Positions 13,656 to 21,546 of a stretch of DNA of 21,546 bases are shown here, in pieces (position 1 is the first letter of the stretch; each line of letters starts with the position of its first letter). The stretch comes from JBKHJA01 sp046538375. GTDB lineage: Bacteria; Acidobacteriota; Aminicenantia; Aminicenantales; Aminicenantaceae. A model generated the notes under the pieces. It searched no databases and was not told the origin of the DNA. It saw only the letters and a program-made list of their open reading frames with translations. Made by a program: the position numbers and the translations under genes. The stretch covers positions 1 through 21,546 of the forward strand of contig JBKHJA010000040.1 in assembly GCA_046538375.1 (NCBI GenBank), given 5' to 3'.

Positions 13656-14573
13656 GAATGTTTGATTCACCTTCTCCAGTTCTTCACAATTTTGGATATT
13701 CAAAACACGGGGAGACTCTTTCCAGCTGCGGCTGATCCTTTTTATCAGGCTGGAAAGAACTTTACCAGATCCCAGTTCCAAAAATAATCCCACTCTTTCT
13801 TCTCTCATAACCTCCATGGTTTTATACCACAGAACTGGATGAGTCACCTGTTTCTTCAAGGCATCTCTGGCTTCATGCCCTTTATGAATGATCTTTGCCT
13901 CCACATTGGTGACCACAGGAAATTTAAGGTCCTTAAATTCTGACTGATCCAGGTCACAAGAGAGCTTCTTCTGAGCGCTGTCCATCAACTGACAGTGAAA
14001 AGGGGCACTCACCGGCAGGATGACAGATCGAGGAGGATTTATCTTCTCCAGAGCTTTTTTGACCGCCTGTCGGTGTCCCGCAATAACAATCTGTTCCTGG
14101 CTGTTCCAGTTGGCTATCTCCACCACTCCCCCTTGGACCTGGGCCAACACTTTTTCCACCCTGGAGTAATCAACACCCAAGACCGCAGCCATGGCTCCCA
14201 CTCCCACCGGAACAGCTTCCTGCATGTATTTCCCTCTTTTGTGAACCAGAATCAGGGCTTCCTCAAATTCCAGACACCCAGCAGCCACCAGGGCCGAATA
14301 CTCTCCCAGGCTGTGTCCGGCTGCGATGTTCGGTTCTTTTCCCAGAAGGGTGTAGGCGATGTAGCTGACTGTGAGCAGGGCGGGCTGAGTATTTTGAGTG
14401 AGCTTCAACTTCTCTTCCGGCCCCTCAAAACAGAGACCGGAAACGGAAAAGCCAAGCGCCTTATCCGCCCTGGTAAAAATCTCCCGGGCCATTGAGAACC
14501 GCTGGTAAAAATCCCTGCCCATACCCACAACTTGAGAGCCCTGGCCGGGAAACAGAAAAGCCGTTTTGTCCAT
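13641..14573 (-). CDS. fabD: Malonyl-CoA:ACP transacylase
   Basis: FabD moves malonyl groups from CoA to acyl-carrier protein to supply type II fatty-acid synthesis in the cytoplasm. The 310-residue protein begins MDKTAFLFPGQGSQ and has the nucleophile Ser88 in AAGHSLGEYSALVAAG, an active His193 (VSAPFHCQLM), and a C-terminal half of the usual fold. The ATG at 14573 is chosen over an in-frame ATG at 14600, because an AAGGA site precedes it by 7 nt and the family starts there. It is the last gene of the tamB-bamA-surA-like-fabD operon and overlaps the upstream reading frame by 113 nt. No other fab genes are next to it, which is unusual, since fabD often sits with fabH, fabG or acpP. Confidence 0.95.
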   Translation of the reverse strand: MDKTAFLFPGQGSQVVGMGRDFYQRFSMAREIFTRADKALGFSVSGLCFEGPEEKLKLTQNTQPALLTVSYIAYTLLGKEPNIAAGHSLGEYSALVAAGCLEFEEALILVHKRGKYMQEAVPVGVGAMAAVLGVDYSRVEKVLAQVQGGVVEIANWNSQEQIVIAGHRQAVKKALEKINPPRSVILPVSAPFHCQLMDSAQKKLSCDLDQSEFKDLKFPVVTNVEAKIIHKGHEARDALKKQVTHPVLWYKTMEVMREERVGLFLELGSGKVLSSLIKRISRSWKESPRVLNIQNCEELEKVNQTFSAAL

Positions 14574-15252
14574 GTTCACTTCCTTTTTTGAAATAGTCAT
14601 CCAAATTCTCCACTTTAATCTGGATCTCAGCCTGGTTTTTCAAATTGTCAATCCATTCCTCCACCTGTCTCTCCACCTTCTTTTCCTGGATTCTTGACTC
14701 GATTTCCTGAAGGATTTCTATCATGGGCTGGGGCTGGAGTCCTTTCTCCTTTTGAGATGGAATATAAATTTCCCTATAATAATCCTCAATTTCATCCAGG
14801 TTCACCACCACTGAACGCCCGAATTTTTCAGATATGAGTTTTTGGAAAAGAATTTTTTCACGGATATATTCCTTCAGATCATCCAAGGTGAACCCGAACT
14901 CTTCGAGTTTTTTCTTAACCTGCTCTTCGCCCATTTGATTCCTGACTCTTTTCAGGAATGTATTGACCTCTTCTTTTTCCGCTTTTACTTCGCCGCCAGA
15001 AAGCTGGATGACCAGTTTCTGATCAATCAACTGCTTAAGAACAGAGGAAGGAGACACTTCCTGTTGTCCTCTGGTCTGAGGCTGGTGCAGTCCAAAGGCC
15101 CTCACCACCCTGATATCGGTTAGAGTTATCACCCGCTCGTTGACCACAGCCACCACTCGATCCACTGTTTCCGGCTGGCCTAAAAGCGAAGAAGATACGC
15201 ATCCAGCCAGGAAGAACAAAGTCAAAACACGCCCCCCAAAAAAACGCCTCAT
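14461..15252 (-). CDS. SurA N-terminal-domain lipoprotein without PPIase domain; likely altered C-terminus
   Basis: This is a periplasm-facing chaperone-like protein of 263 residues. The ATG at 15252 gives a lipoprotein signal (MRRFFGGRVLTLFFLAGC) with lipobox LAGC and Cys18 as the likely lipidated residue. The SurA_N-type helices follow, with VDRVVAVVNERVITLTDI and VLKQLIDQKLVIQL, then a long helix ending NLKNQAEIQI. Classical SurA carries one or two parvulin domains; none is present here. It lies between bamA and fabD, with 22 bp after bamA and a weak GGAAAG site. After about residue 225 the frame runs 113 nt into fabD in another register, so the last 37 or so residues look artificial. An extra A in the A6 run at 14584-14589 would end it at the TGA next to the fabD start. 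The family call is good; the C-terminus is doubtful. Confidence 0.8.
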   Translation of the reverse strand: MRRFFGGRVLTLFFLAGCVSSSLLGQPETVDRVVAVVNERVITLTDIRVVRAFGLHQPQTRGQQEVSPSSVLKQLIDQKLVIQLSGGEVKAEKEEVNTFLKRVRNQMGEEQVKKKLEEFGFTLDDLKEYIREKILFQKLISEKFGRSVVVNLDEIEDYYREIYIPSQKEKGLQPQPMIEILQEIESRIQEKKVERQVEEWIDNLKNQAEIQIKVENLDDYFKKGSEHGQNGFSVSRPGLSSCGYGQGFLPAVLNGPGDFYQGG

Positions 15253-15274
15253 GGGCTTTCCGGGTGAACGAGAC

Positions 15275-18043
15275 CTAAAAGACATTGCCGATGGTGATAA
15301 AAGCCAAAACCTTCTTTTCTCCTTCAGGGGCATCCATATTCCAACCGAGTTCAAGCCGGATGGGCCCCAGCGGAGTCCGGTAACGAAGACCAACTCCCAG
15401 TGCATCCTGGAGTGAAGCCACGCTGAGCTGCTTTCTGTTGGCGAAAACATTCCCCTTATCATAGAATACAGCGCCGGACAAATCAGGGAAGGTGGAAAGA
15501 AGAGGAAAGGTCAGCTCGAAATTCAACAACAGCAGGGCTTTGCCTCCAATCGGATTTTGAGAATCTGGGTCCTTGGGTCCCAGCTCGTCGAATTCCTCTC
15601 CGCGGAAGGAATTGCTTCCTCCGCCAAAAAACCTCTCATGAATGGGCATTTTCCCTTCCCCCAGCCCCAAACGGAAGGTGGAGCTGAAGGTGACACCGGG
15701 CAGCACAGGGAGAAAATTTTGGTACTTTATGAAATTTTTTAAAAAATCAGATTCGGACGTAAAAAAAGGATAAGCCCATTCCAGCACAAAGCTGAAAAAG
15801 AATCCTTTCTCCGGATTAAAAGGATCATCCCTCCCTTCCCAGATAAAACTTCCTGAAACAGAAGAGGCAGAAAAGGGGAAATACTTGCGGTCTATTTCTG
15901 ACTCAGCGATCTGGAGGTTGAAGAGAGTGGTCCTTGCCCATCGGAGAGTGCCCAAAAAAGTCTTGTCTTCAGAAATGGATTTAATGGCGGTCAAGCTGAT
16001 CCCTCTTCGGTCGAAGCTAAAGCTTTTCCTCTCTTCCCTCTCCAGCCAAGCATTCAGGTAAGTCTGCCAGGGAAGCCCGAAAAAGTAGGGCTGTTCCCAG
16101 GAAATCACGCCTCTTTTCTCTTTGAGGCTGAACTGCCCCACCACGCTGAGCTGGATGGCCTGGCCGAACATATTGCCTCTAATAAACTCAGCGGTCGCTC
16201 TGGGTCTTATCACGTTATTCCAGACAGCAAATGTCTGGGGCTCATTTTTTGTCTCCACACCAACTCCTAACCCTATGTAATTCTGAGCTCCCTCTCTGAC
16301 ATTTACGATCAAGTTCTCCCTTCCCGGTGACATCTGGATCTCTTCGATATCCACCTCGGTAAAAATGCCCAATTTTTCCAATCTTGTTTTGGTCTCCCGG
16401 ATGGATTCATAGCGGGCATAATCACCCTCTTTTATGCGCAGTTCTCGAAGAATAATTCCTCTTTTGGTAACAATATTTCCAGTGATGATGATTTCCTCAA
16501 TCCTGACTCTCTCTCCTTCCTGGATGTTAAAAACTACCGAATAAAGGTTTTCTCCCCTTTCTTTCACTTCTGCCTCGATCTCGGTCCCTCTCACTCCTTG
16601 ATCCAGATAAAAGCCTTCCAGCCTCTCCACGTCTTTCTGAATGTTGGGCCTGAAAAAAGGGCCCTTTGAAAAGCTTTGAATCTGTCCCCGAAGCTTCTCC
16701 GGCTTGAACAGACGGAGGCCTTGAAAGGAGATGCTCTCGATTTTCTTTTGGGGTCCTTCCTGGATATAAAAAAGAGCCTGGACCTTTTTATCTTCACGGA
16801 TAAAATTCAAGTCCACCCTGGCCTCAGAAAATCCGTGCCTCTCATAAAGGGCTTCTATATCCCGGGGCAGCTCAAACAGCCTTCGACCGCTGATCCAACC
16901 CACCAAAGGAATCTTTTCTTTTATCCCCAGCTCTCTCTTCATCCGGGAAGGTGTAAAATATTTCATTCCCTGAAAAGAAAGATCTTCGATGGTGTATTTC
17001 TTTCCTGGACTGACCATGTACACCACCCGGATCGCATTTTCTCTTCTCTCCATATGGGCACGGACATTTGTAAAAAGGAAGCCTTTCTCCCGCAAATAAT
17101 TTATAATTTTGGCTTTTCCTTCAGCCAGCCCCCATTCTTCAAAAATTCGCTCCTCCCAGATGGGCCCAAGGAGGCCGGAAGGCACATCAGCCCCTCTGAC
17201 CACAATCTCTGTCCGCTGATGGGGAGCGACCTCCAACACCACAGAGACGCGCTCTTCCTTCTGGTCAAAATCCAAGGACTTGATGTTGACCTCTGCCCTG
17301 GGATACTCCAAGGACCGGTACATATCCTTGATTCTGACCACATCTTTCTCCAGAACAGAGGGCACAAAGAGGTTTCCCTCCTTTGTTTTGATGGCCTTTT
17401 TCAATTCAGACTCAGGCAGGATAGATGGTCCCGAAATTTCAATTTTTTTGACTTCAAACCTTTTCAGGCGATCAATTTCAAAAAAGACATTCACCGAAGA
17501 TGTTTTGAAATCTTTTTCCGCATAGCTGCGGACTCGAGGATTAAAATAACCTTCCTCCTCCAAAATGTCTTCAAGTTCCTCCACAGCACGACTCAATTTC
17601 TTTTCGGAAAAGGGAATGCCTTCTCGGACAGAATCCAGTTCTTGTTTAAGCTTGTTTTGAGAAATACGCTCCTTGCTCAAAAAGTAAATTTTTCGTGTAA
17701 AAAATCTCTTGGTCAGGCGGAAAATCAGGTGAACTTCTCTTTTTCCTTCCTTGGCCACCTGTATATCTGAGAAAAGTCCTGTCTTGTAGAGCTTTTTGAT
17801 GCTTTCTGTTATCCTGTTCAAAGAGAATGATTCTCCCTCCTTCAATGGAATCAACCGAGCCATCTCTTCTCCATCCGGCTGACCCTCAACCTCCACAGTG
17901 ACTTTTTTGATCACAGGAGGAGACAATGGAGTCTGGGAAAAAGACAATCCCACACATAAGAGAAGAGTGCTGCCCACCAGAAGCATGCAGTCTGCTTTTA
18001 GCCCTCTCACCTGAAGTTTAAAATCTTTTATGAATTTTAACAT
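15275..18043 (-). CDS. Omp85-family outer-membrane assembly protein, BamA/TamA-like, about seven POTRA domains
   Basis: Omp85 proteins insert beta-barrels into the outer membrane. The 922 residues comprise a signal segment (hydrophobic at about 20-36), roughly seven POTRA repeats in the periplasm (near 45-112, 115-192, 197-273, 278-346, 350-427, 434-509 and 514-585, numbered from the TTG one codon upstream) and a 16-strand barrel (about 590-923) ending ITIGNVF. The L6 region ERFFGGGSNSFRGEE matches the conserved RGF/RGY loop, with Glu in place of the aromatic residue. Most BamA proteins have five POTRAs and TamA three. ATG at 18043 is preferred; it overlaps the tamB end by 26 nt. ATG at 17986 would give a shorter signal peptide. 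The tamB neighbour suggests either TamA or a BamA that partners TamB, as in lineages without TamA. I cannot tell which. Confidence 0.92.
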   Translation of the reverse strand: MLKFIKDFKLQVRGLKADCMLLVGSTLLLCVGLSFSQTPLSPPVIKKVTVEVEGQPDGEEMARLIPLKEGESFSLNRITESIKKLYKTGLFSDIQVAKEGKREVHLIFRLTKRFFTRKIYFLSKERISQNKLKQELDSVREGIPFSEKKLSRAVEELEDILEEEGYFNPRVRSYAEKDFKTSSVNVFFEIDRLKRFEVKKIEISGPSILPESELKKAIKTKEGNLFVPSVLEKDVVRIKDMYRSLEYPRAEVNIKSLDFDQKEERVSVVLEVAPHQRTEIVVRGADVPSGLLGPIWEERIFEEWGLAEGKAKIINYLREKGFLFTNVRAHMERRENAIRVVYMVSPGKKYTIEDLSFQGMKYFTPSRMKRELGIKEKIPLVGWISGRRLFELPRDIEALYERHGFSEARVDLNFIREDKKVQALFYIQEGPQKKIESISFQGLRLFKPEKLRGQIQSFSKGPFFRPNIQKDVERLEGFYLDQGVRGTEIEAEVKERGENLYSVVFNIQEGERVRIEEIIITGNIVTKRGIILRELRIKEGDYARYESIRETKTRLEKLGIFTEVDIEEIQMSPGRENLIVNVREGAQNYIGLGVGVETKNEPQTFAVWNNVIRPRATAEFIRGNMFGQAIQLSVVGQFSLKEKRGVISWEQPYFFGLPWQTYLNAWLEREERKSFSFDRRGISLTAIKSISEDKTFLGTLRWARTTLFNLQIAESEIDRKYFPFSASSVSGSFIWEGRDDPFNPEKGFFFSFVLEWAYPFFTSESDFLKNFIKYQNFLPVLPGVTFSSTFRLGLGEGKMPIHERFFGGGSNSFRGEEFDELGPKDPDSQNPIGGKALLLLNFELTFPLLSTFPDLSGAVFYDKGNVFANRKQLSVASLQDALGVGLRYRTPLGPIRLELGWNMDAPEGEKKVLAFITIGNVF

Positions 18044-21000
18044 CAATGCTCAATCTGCCTCTCTCATCCCGAATTCCCACCACCGAAAAATCATCGATGA
18101 GTTCCCATTCTAATCTCGCCAGTTCTTCTCTCTGGGTGGTCAAGTTTGTGGAGTAAAGGATGAAAAAGTCTCTAGATATCTTCTTTCCCAAGGTCAGACG
18201 GGCTGTCATCTCGGCCGAAGAGCCCAGGATAAAAGGATCAATCCTGAACCTGTCCAGACGGAACAGACTCTGGGCTCTTTTTTTAGCTTCCTCTGAGATC
18301 TGAAAAGAGAGGAGTGAGGCGGTGCTCAATTGCGTGCTTTTCTCATAAGAATACGTTCTCTTGAAAGCTTCACCCATGGTCAGAAGGGCCAGAACATCTT
18401 CTGGAGGAAGAGGAGGCGAGGAATTGAATTCTGGATTGAGATGATCGATGAATCCGGTCAGAGAAAAGGTGACCCGGTAGTTCTTGATGTAGGTTTCTCC
18501 TTTAAAATTCAAATAGGGTTCCATCACAGAAGGATTAAAAAAACTCACCACCCCCCTTAACACCTTGAATTTTCTGTCTTGAAAATAAACGTTCCCCTCC
18601 ACAGCCTCAATGTCTCCCAGCAGCACAGGAGCATTCACACTGCCCACCACAGTCAGATCAAACCGCGTTCTTATCCTCCCCAAAGAGTTTTCCATCCAGG
18701 CATTCTGGTCGGCTTTAAAGCGGAGGTTCAAAGACAAATCCTCAAAAAAACCAGGCTCTTTGCTGCTCCGGTAGTAAGGGCTGGAATAAAAAACAATTTC
18801 CTCTCCCAGTTCGCGCCTCCAGGAAAGTTTCTGGATGGAGAATTCTCCGTCTAGAAGAAAGCGCTGGGGGTCTTTGATCAGGTTAAGGGTTCCGCCGGCC
18901 AGGACTCTGGTTCTCTCCAGCGGTGAAAGAAGAAGGTTCTTTCCCTCCACTTTGATGTTGACCTTCTCCACTCCCCCTTTTCCCAGCTTTATTTCTCCAG
19001 ATCCCTGAATATCCCCTCCTCCCAACTTGGCCTTAAGCGAACGGAGAGTGACCTCGCTGTTCTCCACAAAAAGCAGCCCCGAATAATCATGAAGAGCATG
19101 GGCAAACCGAGGAAGGGGGAGAAGATTGCCGCTGAAGTCCACCACTCCTTTAAGCTGGAGTGAATTGGGGGGACCTTTTATCTCTGTCAGATAATTGATG
19201 TTCCCTTCAGCTCCCCTCCAGGGAAGGATGAGATCGAGGTTGTGGAAAGCCCCTTTTATCTCAGCAGAAAGATATTCTTCTGTGAAAGGATAGTTAAAGG
19301 ACACTTTGACCTGATTTTCTCCAGGCAGGACATTCCCATCCAATTCCAAAGAAATTTCTTCTGACGAATATCCCGCTCTGGCTTTGCCTTTGATGGCTGT
19401 TCCTTTTAGAGGATTTAACTCCATATCCTTGATTTCAAACGGACCGGAAGCCCAATCCTGGCCGAATATGCCCTTTCCCTGCAGCTTGAATCCGAGTGAC
19501 CCTTTGATGGCGGGATGAACAGAACCAAGGTCAATCCCCTCTGCGGAAATATGGACGGCAAATTCATGACCTGAAAAACTGGTGGAAAGATTCCCCTTTA
19601 TTCTTCCCTGGTAGAGCTGAAATTCAAGGTCAGAAAAAGCCAGGCTGTGCTGGTCCCAGAAGATTTCTCCACTCAAGTCTTTGAGCTTCTGGTCTGCGTA
19701 TCTTAGCTGCGGGCTCGAAAATTTTCCCTTGACCTGACTCTCTTCTCCTTTTTGTTGAAACCCAAAATCGCCTGAGGCTTCTCCCCGCAAGGGAAGCCTG
19801 ATATTTAGGGCGGGAAAAATTTTCTCCGCTCTTCCCCGCTCCACCTGGATAGCTGCGGTGAGCATTTCTGGGCCAGAATGAAGATCGATCTTTCCTTTGA
19901 GAAAAGGATCATCAACATCGAACCACCCAAAAAAATGCCCATCCATGATCTTGGCTCTGCCCTTGACGGAGTGAGCTTCAAATTCATCGAATCCTCCGGG
20001 GGATAAAGCGAAGTCCGACTCCACCTGTGGATTTTGATAATCACCAAAAACTCGAAGCCCAGCCTGTCCCTTTCCCCTTGTCTCCGGGAAGTTAAAATCC
20101 CGGGAAAGGATTATGGAGGTGAACCGCCGGGCTCTGCTGAGATCTTTGACCTCTCCATTTATGCGGATATCCAGGGTCTTCTTGGTGTTTACCCTACCCT
20201 GGATGCTTATACGGGCAAAATCTGAGGTGAGGTCCTTTGAGGAGAAGGAAAATTCTCCATCACTTTTCAAATGGAAATTTGCTGGCCCTTCCAGGAAAAA
20301 TTTTTCTGCCGGCCTCTCCTTTTTTCCATCCCTGAATTCTCCATCCACCCTCAGATTTCCTTCTTCAATCACAAAATTACCCCATACCGGAGAGGACACA
20401 GGCCAGGGGAATGAGACATGATTCATGATGGGTTCAAGATGAAACCTGCGCACATCTCCCCAGACTCTCCCTTTTTTAAAATGAATTCTGGCCCACTGTG
20501 GAGATGAGGCTTTCTTCTGGATGCCCACCTCCACTGTGCCCCCTGTTTTTTCTCCATACACGATTTTTCCCGTGGCTTTCCCCATGGTGACCTGGTTCCA
20601 GATAAGCTCCGGGGATGAAAAACCGCCTCTGAACGCTATGCTCCCTTTATCCCTGACCATTCTTCCCCTTGCTTCTGCTTTGCCCTCCCAGTCAAACGGA
20701 AGGTCGATCAGCCTGGCCAAAAGTGGAGTCTGTATGTTGAGATAGGTCTTGAGCCGCAGCTCAGGGTCAAACGGATCAACCAGGCTGCCTTCGGCTTTGA
20801 GGATAAGATCAGGGCCGGTGAAGGACAGCTTCTCTACATCCATCTCTCTTCCCTGGCCGTTCAAAAAAAGATCCAGTTTCCCTTTGATCTGCTCTCCCGC
20901 TGAAGCCAAATACAGAAGGCTCTCTTCTGCTCGGGCTTTAAGAGAAAATTTATCTCTTTTCTGTCTGAGCAGGGCATTCACGCCTTTGGCTTGAAACCAA

Positions 21001-21416
21001 CGGTCCTTCCCCCAAAAATAAAATTCCCCTTCCTTTATCAAGCCTTTTTCTACGTCGAAAGGCAGAGAATACGAAAATCTTCCTTTCTCCTGTGTTGCAG
21101 AGGAAGGATAAATTCTGATCACCGGATGATGGATGACCACGTTCAAGGGCTTTTCTTCACTTAAAAGAGCTCTGTAAGATATCCTCACCACGATTTTATC
21201 AGCCGACAGAAAAGGAGTAGGAGAGCGGAAGCGGGCTTCCTCTAAAACCAGAGAAGGGGGGAAGAAAGAGAGGTGAAGGTGGGTATAACCTATACTGGAT
21301 TGAATTTTTTTCTTTATCTGGTGGAGCAGAATATTCTTGAGGGCTATTCCACCCACCACCAGCACAACGATGACAGCAAGGATGATCAGCGACTTTTCTC
21401 TTCTGGTGATTTTCAT
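18018..21416 (-). CDS. tamB: TamB-like inner-membrane-anchored bridge protein (DUF490 / AsmA-like superfamily)
   Basis: TamB proteins span the periplasm as a long hydrophobic beta-groove, linking the inner membrane to an Omp85 barrel and helping barrel assembly and phospholipid transport. The 1132 residues start with a membrane anchor (about 9-28; LIILAVIVVLVVGG), continue through a long region of repeating beta strands (AsmA-like N-terminus, then short G/F-rich repeats), and end in the conserved C-terminal TamB domain (about the last 300 residues), with VVSFFNPSVMEPYLNFKGE, DVLALLTMGEAFKR and LTLGKKISRDFFILYSTNL. E. coli TamB has 1259 residues. No Shine-Dalgarno is evident at the ATG. It heads the operon with the Omp85, SurA-like and fabD genes. 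The family call is firm; its partner choice is inferred from the overlap. Confidence 0.93.
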   Translation of the reverse strand: MKITRREKSLIILAVIVVLVVGGIALKNILLHQIKKKIQSSIGYTHLHLSFFPPSLVLEEARFRSPTPFLSADKIVVRISYRALLSEEKPLNVVIHHPVIRIYPSSATQEKGRFSYSLPFDVEKGLIKEGEFYFWGKDRWFQAKGVNALLRQKRDKFSLKARAEESLLYLASAGEQIKGKLDLFLNGQGREMDVEKLSFTGPDLILKAEGSLVDPFDPELRLKTYLNIQTPLLARLIDLPFDWEGKAEARGRMVRDKGSIAFRGGFSSPELIWNQVTMGKATGKIVYGEKTGGTVEVGIQKKASSPQWARIHFKKGRVWGDVRRFHLEPIMNHVSFPWPVSSPVWGNFVIEEGNLRVDGEFRDGKKERPAEKFFLEGPANFHLKSDGEFSFSSKDLTSDFARISIQGRVNTKKTLDIRINGEVKDLSRARRFTSIILSRDFNFPETRGKGQAGLRVFGDYQNPQVESDFALSPGGFDEFEAHSVKGRAKIMDGHFFGWFDVDDPFLKGKIDLHSGPEMLTAAIQVERGRAEKIFPALNIRLPLRGEASGDFGFQQKGEESQVKGKFSSPQLRYADQKLKDLSGEIFWDQHSLAFSDLEFQLYQGRIKGNLSTSFSGHEFAVHISAEGIDLGSVHPAIKGSLGFKLQGKGIFGQDWASGPFEIKDMELNPLKGTAIKGKARAGYSSEEISLELDGNVLPGENQVKVSFNYPFTEEYLSAEIKGAFHNLDLILPWRGAEGNINYLTEIKGPPNSLQLKGVVDFSGNLLPLPRFAHALHDYSGLLFVENSEVTLRSLKAKLGGGDIQGSGEIKLGKGGVEKVNIKVEGKNLLLSPLERTRVLAGGTLNLIKDPQRFLLDGEFSIQKLSWRRELGEEIVFYSSPYYRSSKEPGFFEDLSLNLRFKADQNAWMENSLGRIRTRFDLTVVGSVNAPVLLGDIEAVEGNVYFQDRKFKVLRGVVSFFNPSVMEPYLNFKGETYIKNYRVTFSLTGFIDHLNPEFNSSPPLPPEDVLALLTMGEAFKRTYSYEKSTQLSTASLLSFQISEEAKKRAQSLFRLDRFRIDPFILGSSAEMTARLTLGKKISRDFFILYSTNLTTQREELARLEWELIDDFSVVGIRDERGRLSIDVKIHKRF

Positions 21417-21442
21417 AGTTTTTTCTAAAATACGGGCTATTT

Positions 21443-21470
21443 ATGATAGCACGTTTCATCAAAAATACAA
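21443..21470 (-). promoter_or_regulatory. Predicted tamB operon promoter
   Basis: On the minus strand, TTGTAT (21465-21470, 3 of 6), a 16-nt spacer and TATCAT (21443-21448, 5 of 6) predict transcription from about 21436, a 20-nt leader. A short inverted repeat GCTAT-TTATG-ATAGC (21436-21450) covers the -10 and could be an operator. Upstream, ACCCCCGAA/TTCCGGGGT (21476-21484 and 21500-21508) can form a stem. Confidence 0.45.
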
Positions 21471-21546
21471 ATTTCACCCCCGAAGGTAAGCATCTTTTTT
21501 TCCGGGGTAAAAAGTTGTTTGGGGATGGCTGAAGCGACCATTGAAG

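Noticed and set aside
14574..14600. Upstream ATG for fabD at 14600
   Set aside because: The family start and the AAGGA site both fit the ATG at 14573.
16676..17770. 364-codon plus-strand frame
   Set aside because: It is antisense to the Omp85 gene, whose domains are clear, and has no recognisable protein features.

Overview
This window reads as chromosomal DNA of a diderm (Gram-negative-type) bacterium. The support is a tamB and bamA/tamA pair, a SurA-like lipoprotein, a FadL-type outer-membrane barrel and galU. No rRNA, tRNA or CRISPR array was found. The lineage cannot be fixed from the sequence. The housekeeping proteins are normal in length and motifs, and the arrangement would suit a deep-branching uncultured diderm phylum such as Aminicenantota, but that is a guess.

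The left 4.35 kb is an AT-rich accessory region full of palindromic repeats. It holds a type IV toxin-antitoxin pair (AbiEi/AbiEii, minus strand), an orphan 95-residue gene with a textbook promoter and Shine-Dalgarno site, and a radical SAM enzyme with extra Cys clusters at both ends. Copies of one small palindromic element (ends CCTGSATTATTCA / TGAATAATGCAGG) lie on both sides of the AbiE-orphan block. One copy abuts the radical SAM stop codon and has a possible TTAG target duplication. Several other inverted repeats fill the gaps.

From 4.35 kb to the right end the gene content is core. A minus-strand series runs clpB, a NifU-domain protein, a FadL-like porin and galU, and ends at an intrinsic terminator whose loop contains the galU stop codon. 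A small acidic protein gene diverges from clpB. mutS (minus) is separated from pgsA (plus) by a 144-bp self-complementary element. pgsA converges on and overlaps the end of a four-gene minus-strand operon: tamB, an Omp85 protein (BamA/TamA) with about seven POTRA domains, a SurA-like lipoprotein without a PPIase domain, and fabD. This operon joins outer-membrane protein insertion and envelope bridging to malonyl-ACP supply.

The most unusual points are: (1) the surA-like/fabD junction, where an A6 run decides between a 113-nt out-of-frame overlap, an immediate stop and an in-frame fusion; (2) sigma70-like promoters placed so that mutS, clpB and especially pgsA would have leaders of only about 2-9 nt; (3) the repeat-bracketed accessory island with its orphan gene and Cys-rich radical SAM enzyme; and (4) a GC-rich foldable segment just upstream of the AbiE promoter. 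No wholly new multi-gene system can be demonstrated from sequence alone.
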